A stretch of 64,000 nucleotides of DNA from an uncultured Microbacteriaceae bacterium. Its GTDB lineage: Bacteria; Actinomycetota; Actinomycetes; Actinomycetales; Microbacteriaceae. The stretch lies in assembly GCA_947487835.1 (NCBI GenBank), contig CANKXX010000007.1:62001-126000 (forward strand), given 5' to 3'. The notes beneath the pieces are model-generated. The model was not told the origin of the DNA. It saw only the letters and a program-made list of their open reading frames with translations, and did not search any database. The position numbers and the translations under genes were made by a program. Numbering within the stretch: the stretch's first letter is position 1; each line of letters begins with the position of its first letter. Below are positions 9,761-19,324 of the stretch, one piece after another.

Positions 9761-11171
9761 GCGGCTCGCCGGCGGCGGAAGCGAGCAGGAGGACGCGCTC
9801 TCCACAGTCGACCGCCTGGTGGAGAGCGCCCCGTGCGGCCTGCTCACCACGACGACGGACGGAAGCGTGCTCCTCGTCAACGAGACGCTCCTGCGCTGGC
9901 TGGGCCGCGCCCGGGAGGACCTCGTGGGGCGGCCGTTCGAGGAGCTGCTGACCACCGCGGGCCGGCTGTTCTACCAGACCCGCTACCTGCCGGTGCTTCG
10001 CCTCCGCGGCGAGGTGCGGGAGGCGGCGCTCACCCTCCGCACGGCGGACGGCGGGGAGCTCCCCGTGCTCGCCTCGTCCGTGCTGGGCGGCGGAGCCGAG
10101 GGCGAGGCGGTCTTCGTCGCGCTGTTCGACGCGACCGGCCGGCGGAACTACGAGCGCGAGCTCCTCGCCGCCCGGAGGGAGGCCGATCGCTCCGAGCGCC
10201 GGGTCCGGGTGCTGCAGGAGGCGTCGGTGTCGTTCGACGGCTGCGAGACGGAGGGCGCCCTCGCCCTCGCGCTCGCCGAGGTGGCCAGAACCGCGGCGGA
10301 GGCCGCATCGTCCGCAGTGTTCGTGCTCGACGGCGCCGTGCTACGGCGGGTGGCGGGCGACTCCCCGCTCGGGGACGCGCCGGATGGCGGGCCGGAGGCC
10401 GAGGCGGCACGGGCATCCGTGCCGGTGACGGTCGACGGGCCGAGCGACGCGGACCGGTATGCGGGGCTGGCCGAGCGCCTGTCAGCCGGACGCGCGGAGG
10501 CGATGTCCGCCGTGCCGATCCTCGCGGAGGGCGAGCCCCTCGGCGTCGTGTCCTGCTACTTCGGCCGGGCCCGCGGGGTCGACGGCGACGCGCTCGAGCT
10601 GCAGGCGGCCCTCGCCCGGCAGGCCGGGCAGGTGCTGCGCCGGATCCGCCTGCAGGACCGCCTGCGCCACTCCTCGCTGCACGATCCGCTGACCGAGCTG
10701 CCCAACCGCGCCCACCTGCAGTCGCGGCTCACCGAGGCGCTCGAGTCCTCCGCGAAGACCCGGCGGCCGCTCGCCCTGCTGTTCGTCGACCTTGACGGCT
10801 TCAAGGCGATCAACGACCGGCTCGGGCACGCCGGCGGCGACGCTGTGCTCGCGCAGGTCGCCGAGCGCCTGCGCCGCCTCGTGCGCCGGGGCGACACGGT
10901 GGCGCGCTTCGGCGGCGACGAGTTCGCGATCGTGTGCGTCGAGGCGGACGCGGCGGCGGCGGTGCGGGTGGCGGACCGCGTGCGCGAGGCGATGCGGGAG
11001 CCGCTCCGTGGGGTGCCCGGGGGCTACCCCCTCACCGCGAGCATCGGCGTCGCCCTGCACGAGCCGCACGGCGAGGTGGTGTCCGCGAGCGACCTGGTGC
11101 TCGCGGCGGACGGCGCGATGTACCGGTCGAAGAGCGAGGGGCGCGACCGCAGCGTCGTCGTGCGGGCGTGA
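9753..11171 (+). CDS. PAS-GAF-GGDEF diguanylate cyclase
   Basis: About 472 residues. Residues 20-150 form a PAS domain with the FYQTRYLPVLRLRGEVREA segment seen in RsbP-like PAS sensors. Residues 150-310 form a GAF-like domain. The C-terminal 165 residues are a GGDEF domain with an intact active site RFGGDEFAIV and an RxxD inhibitory site (RRGD, five residues before GGDEF). It should make cyclic di-GMP with product inhibition. There is no EAL domain and no membrane segment, so it is cytoplasmic. The start is uncertain: TTG 9753 overlaps the hydrolase stop and gives a sensible N-terminus but lacks a clear ribosome-binding site, suggesting translational coupling. Confidence 0.88.
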   Translation: MAERLAGGGSEQEDALSTVDRLVESAPCGLLTTTTDGSVLLVNETLLRWLGRAREDLVGRPFEELLTTAGRLFYQTRYLPVLRLRGEVREAALTLRTADGGELPVLASSVLGGGAEGEAVFVALFDATGRRNYERELLAARREADRSERRVRVLQEASVSFDGCETEGALALALAEVARTAAEAASSAVFVLDGAVLRRVAGDSPLGDAPDGGPEAEAARASVPVTVDGPSDADRYAGLAERLSAGRAEAMSAVPILAEGEPLGVVSCYFGRARGVDGDALELQAALARQAGQVLRRIRLQDRLRHSSLHDPLTELPNRAHLQSRLTEALESSAKTRRPLALLFVDLDGFKAINDRLGHAGGDAVLAQVAERLRRLVRRGDTVARFGGDEFAIVCVEADAAAAVRVADRVREAMREPLRGVPGGYPLTASIGVALHEPHGEVVSASDLVLAADGAMYRSKSEGRDRSVVVRA

Positions 11172-11217
11172 TCAGCGTGGCGGACGCCTCCGGTGCTTCC
11201 GACGCGGCCAGTGCGGC

Positions 11218-11904
11218 TCAGGCGGTGCGGGGAGGACGCGCGTCCCAGTAGGGGTCCCAGCCGTACGCGTCGAACTCCTCGATGGTGCGCGCGTCGGCAT
11301 CCCGGACGCTGTCGGCGATCGCCACGATCGCGATGGCGGCCGCTCGCGGGCTGTCGACCCAGTCGAACTCGCTGCCGATCTCGCTGCTGAGCTCGCCGTC
11401 CGGCGCGAAGGACCGCGGAACGACGACCGGGAGCGGCCGATGGCGGGCGATCACATCTCTGCCCATCTCGCGGGCGCGGGCGGGCGCTGCGACGTCGCCC
11501 TCCACCACCCTCACGGCGGTTCCCCTGAGCAGGAGGTGCCATGACTCGGCGAACCCCTCGACGTCGACGAGGCCGGCCTGATGGCCTAGCTCGACCACGA
11601 GCGCGCGCATCCGCTGCGTCTGCTGGGACACGACCCGCCCGACGGGATGCCTGTCGTTCAGTCGCATCAGGGCCTCGACGACGGAGGCGGCCTCGCTGTC
11701 CCGCCCGTCCAGCCAGCTCTCGAGCACGTCGAAGATGGCGAGAAGTCGCCCCTCGCCGGTCGCGGCCCGGGCGCGGACACCGTTCTCGGCCCGGGTGACC
11801 AGCCAGCCGGCACACTCCGCGGCGAACGCGTTCCAGCGAGCGCCGCTCGCGCTGCAGATGACCAGGGGGGTGAAGGACGAACGGCGCTCTCGCGTCTTCT
11901 GCAC
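11218..11904 (-). CDS. TetR C-terminal ligand-domain-like protein without a DNA-binding domain
   Basis: 228 residues. The middle part (about 50-150) reads like the C-terminal domain of TetR regulators: RLLAIFDVLESWLDGRD, then HPVG, then LGHQAGLVDVEGFAESWHLL and LLRGTAVRVVEGD, in the usual order and spacing. The first 45 residues do not form a recognisable helix-turn-helix, and about 55 extra residues follow the domain, ending in WDPYWDARPPRTA. It may be a ligand-binding or dimerisation-only derivative. The gene converges on the diguanylate cyclase gene with a 46-base gap. The GTG start has AAGAGG 8 bases upstream. Function unknown. Confidence 0.65.
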   Translation of the reverse strand: MQKTRERRSSFTPLVICSASGARWNAFAAECAGWLVTRAENGVRARAATGEGRLLAIFDVLESWLDGRDSEAASVVEALMRLNDRHPVGRVVSQQTQRMRALVVELGHQAGLVDVEGFAESWHLLLRGTAVRVVEGDVAAPARAREMGRDVIARHRPLPVVVPRSFAPDGELSSEIGSEFDWVDSPRAAAIAIVAIADSVRDADARTIEEFDAYGWDPYWDARPPRTA

Positions 11905-12156
11905 GGTGGTACCTCTTCTTTCGGCGGCCCGGCTGACCCTGGGGGTCCCGTGGCTTTGCGTCGCCGGCTCGCGCCGGGTTTGCCTTTGTCGGTGAATGGT
12001 TCGTTCGGTGGTCGCGTGTCCTCGACGAGCGCAGCGGTCACCGGGTCCGAAGATAGCCCCGCGGCGTCCGCCGCACCACCTCGCAATGCGGGATCGACGA
12101 CGCGGAGGCGGCAGCGCGAGAAGCCGGCAGCGCGAGAAGCCAGCGTGAGAAGTGCG
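11905..12156. other. Gap with a short direct tandem repeat
   Basis: 252 bases with no convincing gene. It holds the leader of the TetR-like gene and, near 12110-12150, a 16-base unit GGCAGCGCGAGAAGCC repeated about two and a half times with decay. Nothing else is recognised. Confidence 0.45.
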
Positions 12157-12303
12157 TCAGGATGCCGCGGACACGAGGCCGTGCAGCGGGCACACGTAGA
12201 ACCAGACCGGACCGCGAAGTCCGGGCTCCACGAGCACCCGCAGGGCCGCGCCGCAGTCCGGGCAGGTGGGAGGCGCCGACTCGTCGTTCGGGTACTGCCT
12301 CAT
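12157..12303 (-). CDS. Small zinc-ribbon-like protein
   Basis: 48 residues starting MRQYPNDESAPPTCPDCG. It carries CPDC and, about 25 residues later, CPLH, a CxxC/CxxH pair compatible with a single zinc site. A longer in-frame reading exists but its N-terminal part is Arg/Pro-rich and looks non-coding. Similar tiny ribbon proteins are common in this family and usually unannotated. Role unknown. Confidence 0.5.
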   Translation of the reverse strand: MRQYPNDESAPPTCPDCGAALRVLVEPGLRGPVWFYVCPLHGLVSAAS

Positions 12304-12457
12304 ACTGACGAAAGGTACGCCTGTGGCGGGGGCATATCCATGGCCCGGTCGCCGGAATTCCGGGCCAGTCCACGGGTATCGCGTGGGGCGACGGGAGTGC
12401 GGAGGGGACGGCCGCGTCCTCGGTCGTCGTCTAGGGTGAATCGGTCGGAAAGGCATC

Positions 12458-13453
12458 ATGACCCCTTCGTCCCACCCGCCCGCAGCTCACCCGCCCGCAT
12501 CCCGCGCGCTCGTCGCCGTCACCGTCGCGTGCGCCGTCGTGTTCGGGGCGTTCGTCGCCCTCCAGTCCCGCATCAACGGGGAGCTCGGCCGCGCCCTCGG
12601 CGACGGCTACCTCGCCGCCGTGATCTCGTTCGGCTCCGGTCTCGTGGTGCTGGCGGTCGCGATGCTCGCGTCCCGCGTCGGGCGCAGGGGCCTCGGACAG
12701 GTGGTGTCGACCGTCCGCGCCGGCCGCGCGCCGGTCTGGTACGTGCTCGGCGGGGGAGCGGGCGCGTTCCTCGTGCTGTCGCAGGGGCTCACGGCGTCCG
12801 CGCTCGGGGTGGCCCTGTTCACCGTGGCCACGGTCTGCGGGCAGACCGTCAGCGGCCTGCTCATCGACCGCCGGGGCCTCGGCACCATGGCGCCGAAGCC
12901 GCTCACGGTGCCCCGCGTGGTCGGCTCGCTGCTCGCCCTCGTCGCCGTGGTCTGGGCCGTGTCGGCCCAGCTGCAGAGCGACATCCCGATCTGGATGATC
13001 GTGATGCCCTTCCTCGCGGGCCTCGGCATCGGCTGGCAGCAGGCCGTCAACGGGCAGGTCCGCGGCATCGCCGGGTCGGCGCTCACCGCCACGTTCGTGA
13101 ACTTCGTGGTCGGCACCGCGGTGCTCCTCGTGGCGTTCGGCATCCACGCGGCGTTCGTCGGCCTGCCGAGAGGCCTGCCCTCGGAGCCGTGGCTCTACGT
13201 CGGCGGCCTCATCGGTGTCGTCTTCATCGCCGGGGCCGCCGTCGCGGTGCGGATCACGGGAGTACTCCTGCTCGGGCTGGGCACCATCGCCGGTCAGCTC
13301 GTGATGTCGCTGGTGCTCGACCTCGCGGCGCCCGCCGTCGGCCACACCGTGGCGTGGACGACCATCGCGGGCACCGCGCTCACGCTCGTCGCCGTCGGCA
13401 TCGCATCGGTGCCGACCAGGCGACGGGCGACGGGACTCAGTCCTTCGTCGTGA
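12458..13453 (+). CDS. DMT-family (DUF606/YdcZ) integral membrane protein
   Basis: 331 residues with about ten hydrophobic helices forming two similar halves. Each half contains the family pattern of a small-residue helix followed by Gln/Asn (FGAFVALQSRINGELG in the first, MPFLAGLGIGWQQAVNGQ in the second). DUF606 proteins belong to the drug/metabolite transporter superfamily; substrates are mostly unknown. GGAAAGG sits just upstream of the ATG. The last 17 bases overlap the 3' end of the converging msrB gene. Confidence 0.85.
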   Translation: MTPSSHPPAAHPPASRALVAVTVACAVVFGAFVALQSRINGELGRALGDGYLAAVISFGSGLVVLAVAMLASRVGRRGLGQVVSTVRAGRAPVWYVLGGGAGAFLVLSQGLTASALGVALFTVATVCGQTVSGLLIDRRGLGTMAPKPLTVPRVVGSLLALVAVVWAVSAQLQSDIPIWMIVMPFLAGLGIGWQQAVNGQVRGIAGSALTATFVNFVVGTAVLLVAFGIHAAFVGLPRGLPSEPWLYVGGLIGVVFIAGAAVAVRITGVLLLGLGTIAGQLVMSLVLDLAAPAVGHTVAWTTIAGTALTLVAVGIASVPTRRRATGLSPSS

Positions 13454-13838
13454 AGGACAGCGACACGGAGTTCATGCAGAACCGGTCGCCGGTCGGGGTC
13501 TGCGGCGCGTCGTCGAACACGTGCCCCAGGTGGGAACCGCAGTTCGCGCAGACGACCTCGACGCGGGTCATGCCGAGGGAGTTGTCCGTGAGGAGCTTCA
13601 CGGCGTCGCCCTCCTTCGGGGCGTAGAAGCTCGGCCACCCGCAGTGCGAGTCGAACTTGGTGTCGCTGGTGAAGAGCTCGGCGCCGCACGCCTTGCAGCC
13701 GTACACGCCGAGGCGGTTCTCGTCGAGCAGCTCGCCCGTCCAGGGGCGCTCGGTGGCCTGCTGGCGCAGCACCTGGTACTCCTCGGGGGAGAGCTCGTTG
13801 CGCCACTCCTCGTCAGTCTTCGTGACCTTGTAGTCCAC
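13437..13838 (-). CDS. msrB: Peptide-methionine (R)-S-oxide reductase
   Basis: 133 residues, a full MsrB domain that repairs methionine-R-sulfoxide in proteins. Two zinc-binding CxxC pairs are present (GCKACGAELF and CANCGSHLG). The catalytic Cys lies in RFCMNSVSL, and GWPSFY and GHVFDDAP are family signatures. The GTG start is preceded by AAAGGA at 6 bases. In-frame extension upstream is possible but matches no MsrB N-terminus. The stop overlaps the tail of the converging DUF606 gene. Confidence 0.95.
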   Translation of the reverse strand: MDYKVTKTDEEWRNELSPEEYQVLRQQATERPWTGELLDENRLGVYGCKACGAELFTSDTKFDSHCGWPSFYAPKEGDAVKLLTDNSLGMTRVEVVCANCGSHLGHVFDDAPQTPTGDRFCMNSVSLSFTTKD

Positions 13839-13907
13839 GGGGAATCCTTTCGTCGGTGACCCGCCCGGCGGGCGGCCGGGGTGGGCCACATACGTAAACT
13901 CGCCCCT

Positions 13908-14381
13908 GTGCCGAACCATTCCATCACGCGCAAGACCTGGCCCGAGCTCAGCACGGACGAACTGTTCGCCTTCCTCAGGTTGCGGACGGCGGTCTTCTTC
14001 GTGGAGCAGCGCATCGATGAGGAGGAGCTCGACGACCGGGATCCGGACCCGCGCACCGAGCACCTGTGGATCGAGGACGAGCGGGGCGTCGCCGCGTACC
14101 TGCGTCTCGTGCTGCTGGACGAGCCCGAGCACCGGGGCGCCAGGCGGCTGCCCGGCCGGGTCGTGGTGCGGGCGGACCGGCGGGGCGAGGGGCTCGCGAA
14201 GGCCCTGCTCGAGTACGTGATCGAGCTTCACGGGCACGAGCCGCTCCTCCTGCACTCCCAGTCCTACGTCGCGCCCCTGTACGAGGCGCTCGGGTTCGAG
14301 GCGTTCGGGGAGGAGTACGTGGAGGCCGGCATCCCGCACATTTCCATGTACCGGGCGGGGCGCAGCGGCTCCTCCGCCTGA
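13908..14381 (+). CDS. ElaA-type GNAT acetyltransferase
   Basis: 157 residues. N-terminal KTWPELSTDELFAFLRLR and FFVEQR match the ElaA subgroup of GNAT enzymes. The acetyl-CoA loop is seen as VRADRRGEGLAKALLE and the C-terminal motif as YVAPLYEALGF. The substrate is unknown. The GTG at 13908 is chosen because TAAACT (13895-13900) lies exactly 7 bases upstream, the leaderless pattern; an in-frame GTG at 13881 would start inside the promoter. The gene is divergent from msrB with 69 bases between starts. Confidence 0.88.
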   Translation: MPNHSITRKTWPELSTDELFAFLRLRTAVFFVEQRIDEEELDDRDPDPRTEHLWIEDERGVAAYLRLVLLDEPEHRGARRLPGRVVVRADRRGEGLAKALLEYVIELHGHEPLLLHSQSYVAPLYEALGFEAFGEEYVEAGIPHISMYRAGRSGSSA

Positions 14382-14422
14382 CCCACCTACGATGTGGACG
14401 ATCGGCGAAGGAGGTCTGGGCT

Positions 14423-14884
14423 GTGGAGGAACCGACGCGGCACGCACCGGATCCCTCGCCCGGAACCGCGCCGGAAGCGTCGGCTCCAGCCGAAGCGGGA
14501 CCGTCGGCGCCGGTCGAGACTGAACCGACGAATGCAGCCGAGTCGGAGTCCGGCCCCGGATTCAACCCTGGAGCGGCCCCGGGAGCGGACGCTCCGGATG
14601 CCTCGGGCCTGGGCGAGCGCGACCTGCGGGTGCTCGCCTTCGAGCGGCAGTGGTGGCGTCATGCCGGCGCCAAGGAGCAGGCCATCCGCGAGGACTTCGG
14701 GCTCTCCTCCGCCCGGTACTACCAGATCCTCGGGGCGCTGATAGATTCGCCAGCGGCCCTCGCCCACGACCCGATGCTCGTGAAGCGGCTGCAGCGCGTG
14801 CGCGACAGCAGGGCCGCGACCAGGGCCGACCGGGCCCGACGCATGGGGGACGACCTCCGTCGCCGCACCGACCGCCTCGACTGA
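14423..14884 (+). CDS. DUF3263 protein
   Basis: 153 residues. The first 65 are acidic, Pro/Ala-rich and disordered. The rest matches the actinobacterial DUF3263 domain: LGERDLRVLAFERQWWRH, then AIREDFGLSSARYYQILGAL, which looks like a helix-turn-helix. It may therefore bind DNA, but no function is established that I know of. GAAGGAGG precedes the GTG by 8 bases and TACGAT (about 14389) is a possible -10. It is followed at 21 bases by a LytR_C gene, a neighbour pair conserved in Microbacteriaceae. Confidence 0.82.
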   Translation: MEEPTRHAPDPSPGTAPEASAPAEAGPSAPVETEPTNAAESESGPGFNPGAAPGADAPDASGLGERDLRVLAFERQWWRHAGAKEQAIREDFGLSSARYYQILGALIDSPAALAHDPMLVKRLQRVRDSRAATRADRARRMGDDLRRRTDRLD

Positions 14885-14905
14885 CAGAAACGCCACAACC
14901 GCCCG

Positions 14906-15475
14906 ATGCCCACCTACCCCCGTGATCGCTTCGACGACATCCCCGAGGATCTGAAGCGCGTCGGCGCCCACCGGGCCGCCGGCCGACGCCACCGTGGCTG
15001 GCTCGTGTTCGGCTGGGCGCTCGCCGCGACGCTCGCCCTCGTGGCGGCCGGGGTGATCGCCCTCACGGTGATCGGCGACGGCATCGCGTTCGAGGGCGGT
15101 TCTGTGCTGCCGGTCGCCGAGAGCGCGACGCCGACCCCCACGCCGGACTCGACCCCGGAGGCCGTCGTGGACGCGACGATCCTCGTCACGGTGCTCAACG
15201 GCACCGGTACGGCCGGGCTCGCCGCCGAGGTGGGCGAGAGGCTCATCGCGGACGGCTGGAACGTCGGATCGCGGGCGAACGCGAGCACGCGGGACGTCGA
15301 GACGACCACGGTCTTCTACTGGGACCCGGCGAACGAGGGTGCGGCGCTCGGCGCGGCCCAGTCGCTCGGGACCGGCGAGGTGCGGCTCTCGGAGAGCTAC
15401 GCGCCCCAGGACGGCGAGGACCCGGCCGGGGTCGCGCGCCTGACCGTCGTGGTCGGCGCCGACTACCCCCGCTGA
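14906..15475 (+). CDS. LytR C-terminal-domain membrane protein
   Basis: 189 residues: a 30-residue cytoplasmic stretch, one transmembrane helix (about 33-57), a Thr/Pro linker, then an extracellular LytR_C domain starting VTVLNGTGTAGLAAEVGERL. LytR_C domains occur at the ends of LytR-CpsA-Psr wall-polymer ligases and as stand-alone membrane proteins like this one, thought to act at the cell wall. It lacks the catalytic LCP domain. Probably co-transcribed with the DUF3263 gene. Confidence 0.87.
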   Translation: MPTYPRDRFDDIPEDLKRVGAHRAAGRRHRGWLVFGWALAATLALVAAGVIALTVIGDGIAFEGGSVLPVAESATPTPTPDSTPEAVVDATILVTVLNGTGTAGLAAEVGERLIADGWNVGSRANASTRDVETTTVFYWDPANEGAALGAAQSLGTGEVRLSESYAPQDGEDPAGVARLTVVVGADYPR

Positions 15476-15819
15476 CGCCTCCGATACGCCTCGCCCTCGA
15501 CTGCGATCGGCTTCGCCGGAACTCCCTTTCGGTCCCGTCCGAGCGCAGAGCGCGGTCCTTTTCCCGGCCGCGGTGTTACCGCCAGGTTTAATCTTCCGCC
15601 GATATCGGCATTCGACGCAATAAGCGGCGAATAGCACTCCCGGAAAGGCGTGCTTCGTCATTATCATCCTGTGTTGGTCGTCATCATTTGGCTCGTCGAT
15701 GTGCAACCCGTTGTCGTCCCTTTGCAGGCCGGGGCGGATTGAACGGACACCGGTGCGGAGGACCCGGGCGGAGCCAGTTGCTCCGAGCCGCACGTAAAGG
15801 AACAGCACAGGGAGTACAC
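15476..15819 (+). promoter_or_regulatory. Long AT-richer leader of the cold-shock gene
   Basis: 344 bases without a gene. The part from about 15570 to 15720 is clearly lower in GC than its surroundings, with GTTTAATCTT, CGATATCGGC and TTATCATCCTG stretches, consistent with a promoter and long structured 5' UTR as known for csp genes. AAAGGAAC and GGGAG lie just before the ATG. Short open frames on either strand here look spurious. Confidence 0.5.
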
Positions 15820-16023
15820 ATGGCGAACGGAACCGTGAAGTGGTTCAACGCTGAAAAGGGATACGGCTTCATCACCGTCGATGGGGGAGGACAGGACGTC
15901 TTCGTGCACTACTCCGCCATCGAGATGGGCGGCTACAAGTCGCTCGAAGAGGGCCAGCAGGTGACATTCGAGGTGGGAACGGGATCGAAGGGTCCGCAGG
16001 CCGAATCGGTCCGCCCCGCCTGA
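15820..16023 (+). CDS. cspA: Cold-shock protein
   Basis: 67 residues, a single OB-fold with both RNA-binding motifs, KGYGFI and DVFVHYSAI, beginning [12 protein letters not shown]. It acts as an RNA chaperone and transcription antiterminator. The ATG is preceded by GGGAG at 6 bases. Standard length, nothing unusual. Its long leader suggests post-transcriptional cold control. Confidence 0.97.
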   Translation: MANGTVKWFNAEKGYGFITVDGGGQDVFVHYSAIEMGGYKSLEEGQQVTFEVGTGSKGPQAESVRPA

Positions 16024-16083
16024 TCCCCCTCGTCCCACCGGTACTGACGCCGTCCGCATGCGGGCGGCGTTAGTCTTTTCGCC

Positions 16084-17130
16084 ATGACGCGAACGGGGGG
16101 CGCGCTCGCGGGGGGTCGCGGGCGCAGGGCGGTGCTGCTTCTTGCGGCGGGCGCCCTCGCGCTCGCCGGCTGCACGCCGTCCCCGCCGTCCCCGCCGTCC
16201 GGCGAGCCGACCCCCACGGCCTCGGTCCAGGCGCCCGTGCTGCTGTCCCCCCTGCGCGGCACCCCCGTCGAGGAGGGCGACGCCGAGCACCCGTCGCTCG
16301 CCGCGAAGATCGACAACCATCCGTCGGCCCGGCCGCAGTACGGACTCGAGCACGCCGACATCGTCTACGAGGAGCTCGTCGAGGGCGGCATCACGCGCTA
16401 CGTCGCGGTCTGGCACTCGGACCTGCCCCCCGCCGTCGGACCGATCCGGTCGATCCGGCCGATGGATCCCGACATCGTCTCGCCCTTCGGCGGGATCGTC
16501 GCGTACTCCGGCGGCCAGGACCGGTTCGTGCGCGCCATGCGGGAGACGGGCGTCCTGAACGCCGTCGAGGGGGAGGAGGGCATGGCCGACGTCTTCTGGC
16601 GCTCGCTGGAGCGCCAGGCGCCGCACAACGTCCTGCTCCGGGCGGACCGGATCGTCGCCGAGAATGCCGGCCTCGACGCCCCGCCCCTTCAGTTCCGCTA
16701 CGCCGTGACACCGGACGAGGCGGCCGCCGTCACCGCGGGCGAGCCCTCCGTGACCGTCGAGACCACGTTCTCGCCGACGAGCACCTCCGCCTGGACGCAC
16801 GACGGGCGCGCCGGCAACTACGCGCGGTCGCAGAACGGCGTTCCGGATGTCGCCCAGTCCGGTGCCCCCATCACCGCCGTCAACGTCGTCGTGGTGCGGG
16901 TGGACATCGACGAGTCGCCCGGGGTGCCGCGTACCGAGCTCGAGGGCAGCGGCGAGGCGTGGGTCGCCACCGGCGGCCACCTGCTCCGCGGCACCTGGGT
17001 GAAGGAGGGCGCGCGGGCGCCCCTCCGGCTCGTGAGCGCCACCGGCACGGTGCTCACCCTCGCGCCGGGCAACACCTGGGTGGAGCTCGTGCCGAACGAC
17101 ACGGGCGCCGTCCGCAGCGCGATCTCCTGA
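16084..17130 (+). CDS. DUF3048 lipoprotein
   Basis: 348 residues. A lipoprotein signal peptide ends in the lipobox LALAGC (Cys near 30), followed by a Pro/Ser linker and the DUF3048 domain: [49 protein letters not shown]. The family is exported and of unknown function (YerB-like in Firmicutes). The ATG lies 7 bases after TAGTCT (16071-16076), so the message is probably leaderless. It sits between csp and groL, as in related genomes. Confidence 0.9.
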   Translation: MTRTGGALAGGRGRRAVLLLAAGALALAGCTPSPPSPPSGEPTPTASVQAPVLLSPLRGTPVEEGDAEHPSLAAKIDNHPSARPQYGLEHADIVYEELVEGGITRYVAVWHSDLPPAVGPIRSIRPMDPDIVSPFGGIVAYSGGQDRFVRAMRETGVLNAVEGEEGMADVFWRSLERQAPHNVLLRADRIVAENAGLDAPPLQFRYAVTPDEAAAVTAGEPSVTVETTFSPTSTSAWTHDGRAGNYARSQNGVPDVAQSGAPITAVNVVVVRVDIDESPGVPRTELEGSGEAWVATGGHLLRGTWVKEGARAPLRLVSATGTVLTLAPGNTWVELVPNDTGAVRSAIS

Positions 17131-17160
17131 CCGGCATCTCCCGGCCGCTCCGCCGCTCAG

Positions 17161-18892
<1,732 letters not shown>

Positions 18893-18920
18893 GTCCGGCG
18901 CGTAGGCACCTACGCACGCA

Positions 18921-18960
18921 CGACAGTGGGCGGTTCCCCTCGGGGAGCCGCCCACTGTCG
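18921..18960. terminator. Bidirectional terminator between groL and the WXG100 gene
   Basis: A 13-bp perfect stem, CGACAGTGGGCGG with its complement ending at 18960, closed by a GC-rich apical region that can pair further (TCCCC/GGGGA). It lies between two converging genes, 29 bases after the groL stop and 31 bases from the WXG100 stop. Confidence 0.88.
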
Positions 18961-18991
18961 CGTTCGGGATGGGGTCGAACCGGCCGCGGCG

Positions 18992-19285
18992 TCAGCGACC
19001 CGAGAAGAGCCGCGCGTTCGCCACCTCGACCTCGGCGTACTGCTGTCCGGCGGCGGCCAGGCCCTGGTTGACCACGGCGATGCCCTCCGCGATGCGCTGC
19101 TGGGTCGCCCGCCAGTCGGCGAGCACGGTCTGGAACGCCGCGGCCGCCGGCCCCGACCACGAGTTCTGCAGATCGACCAGCAGGGCGTAGAGCCCCGCGG
19201 CCTCCGCCTCGATGCGTCCGATGTAGCCGTGGGCGGATGCGGTCGCCGAGGCGACGACGTCGCTGTCCACCTGGTATCTCGTCAT
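18992..19285 (-). CDS. WXG100/ESAT-6-family protein
   Basis: 97 residues, two predicted helices around the WXG turn in LQNSWSGPAAAAF (near residue 43). The C-terminal part carries QQYAEVE, matching the YxxxD/E secretion signal of type VII substrates. The ATG is preceded by GAAGGAGG. No EccC ATPase or partner Esx gene is nearby, so the secretion machinery must be encoded elsewhere. Effector versus structural role cannot be told. Confidence 0.9.
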   Translation of the reverse strand: MTRYQVDSDVVASATASAHGYIGRIEAEAAGLYALLVDLQNSWSGPAAAAFQTVLADWRATQQRIAEGIAVVNQGLAAAGQQYAEVEVANARLFSGR

Positions 19286-19324
19286 GACAAGCCTCCTTCG
19301 TTGACAAACGGTGAGGCTCACAGG

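Noticed and set aside
15684-15875. Minus-strand small ORF in the csp leader
   Set aside because: Lies antisense to the cold-shock gene start and its conserved leader; no ribosome-binding site or homology recognised.
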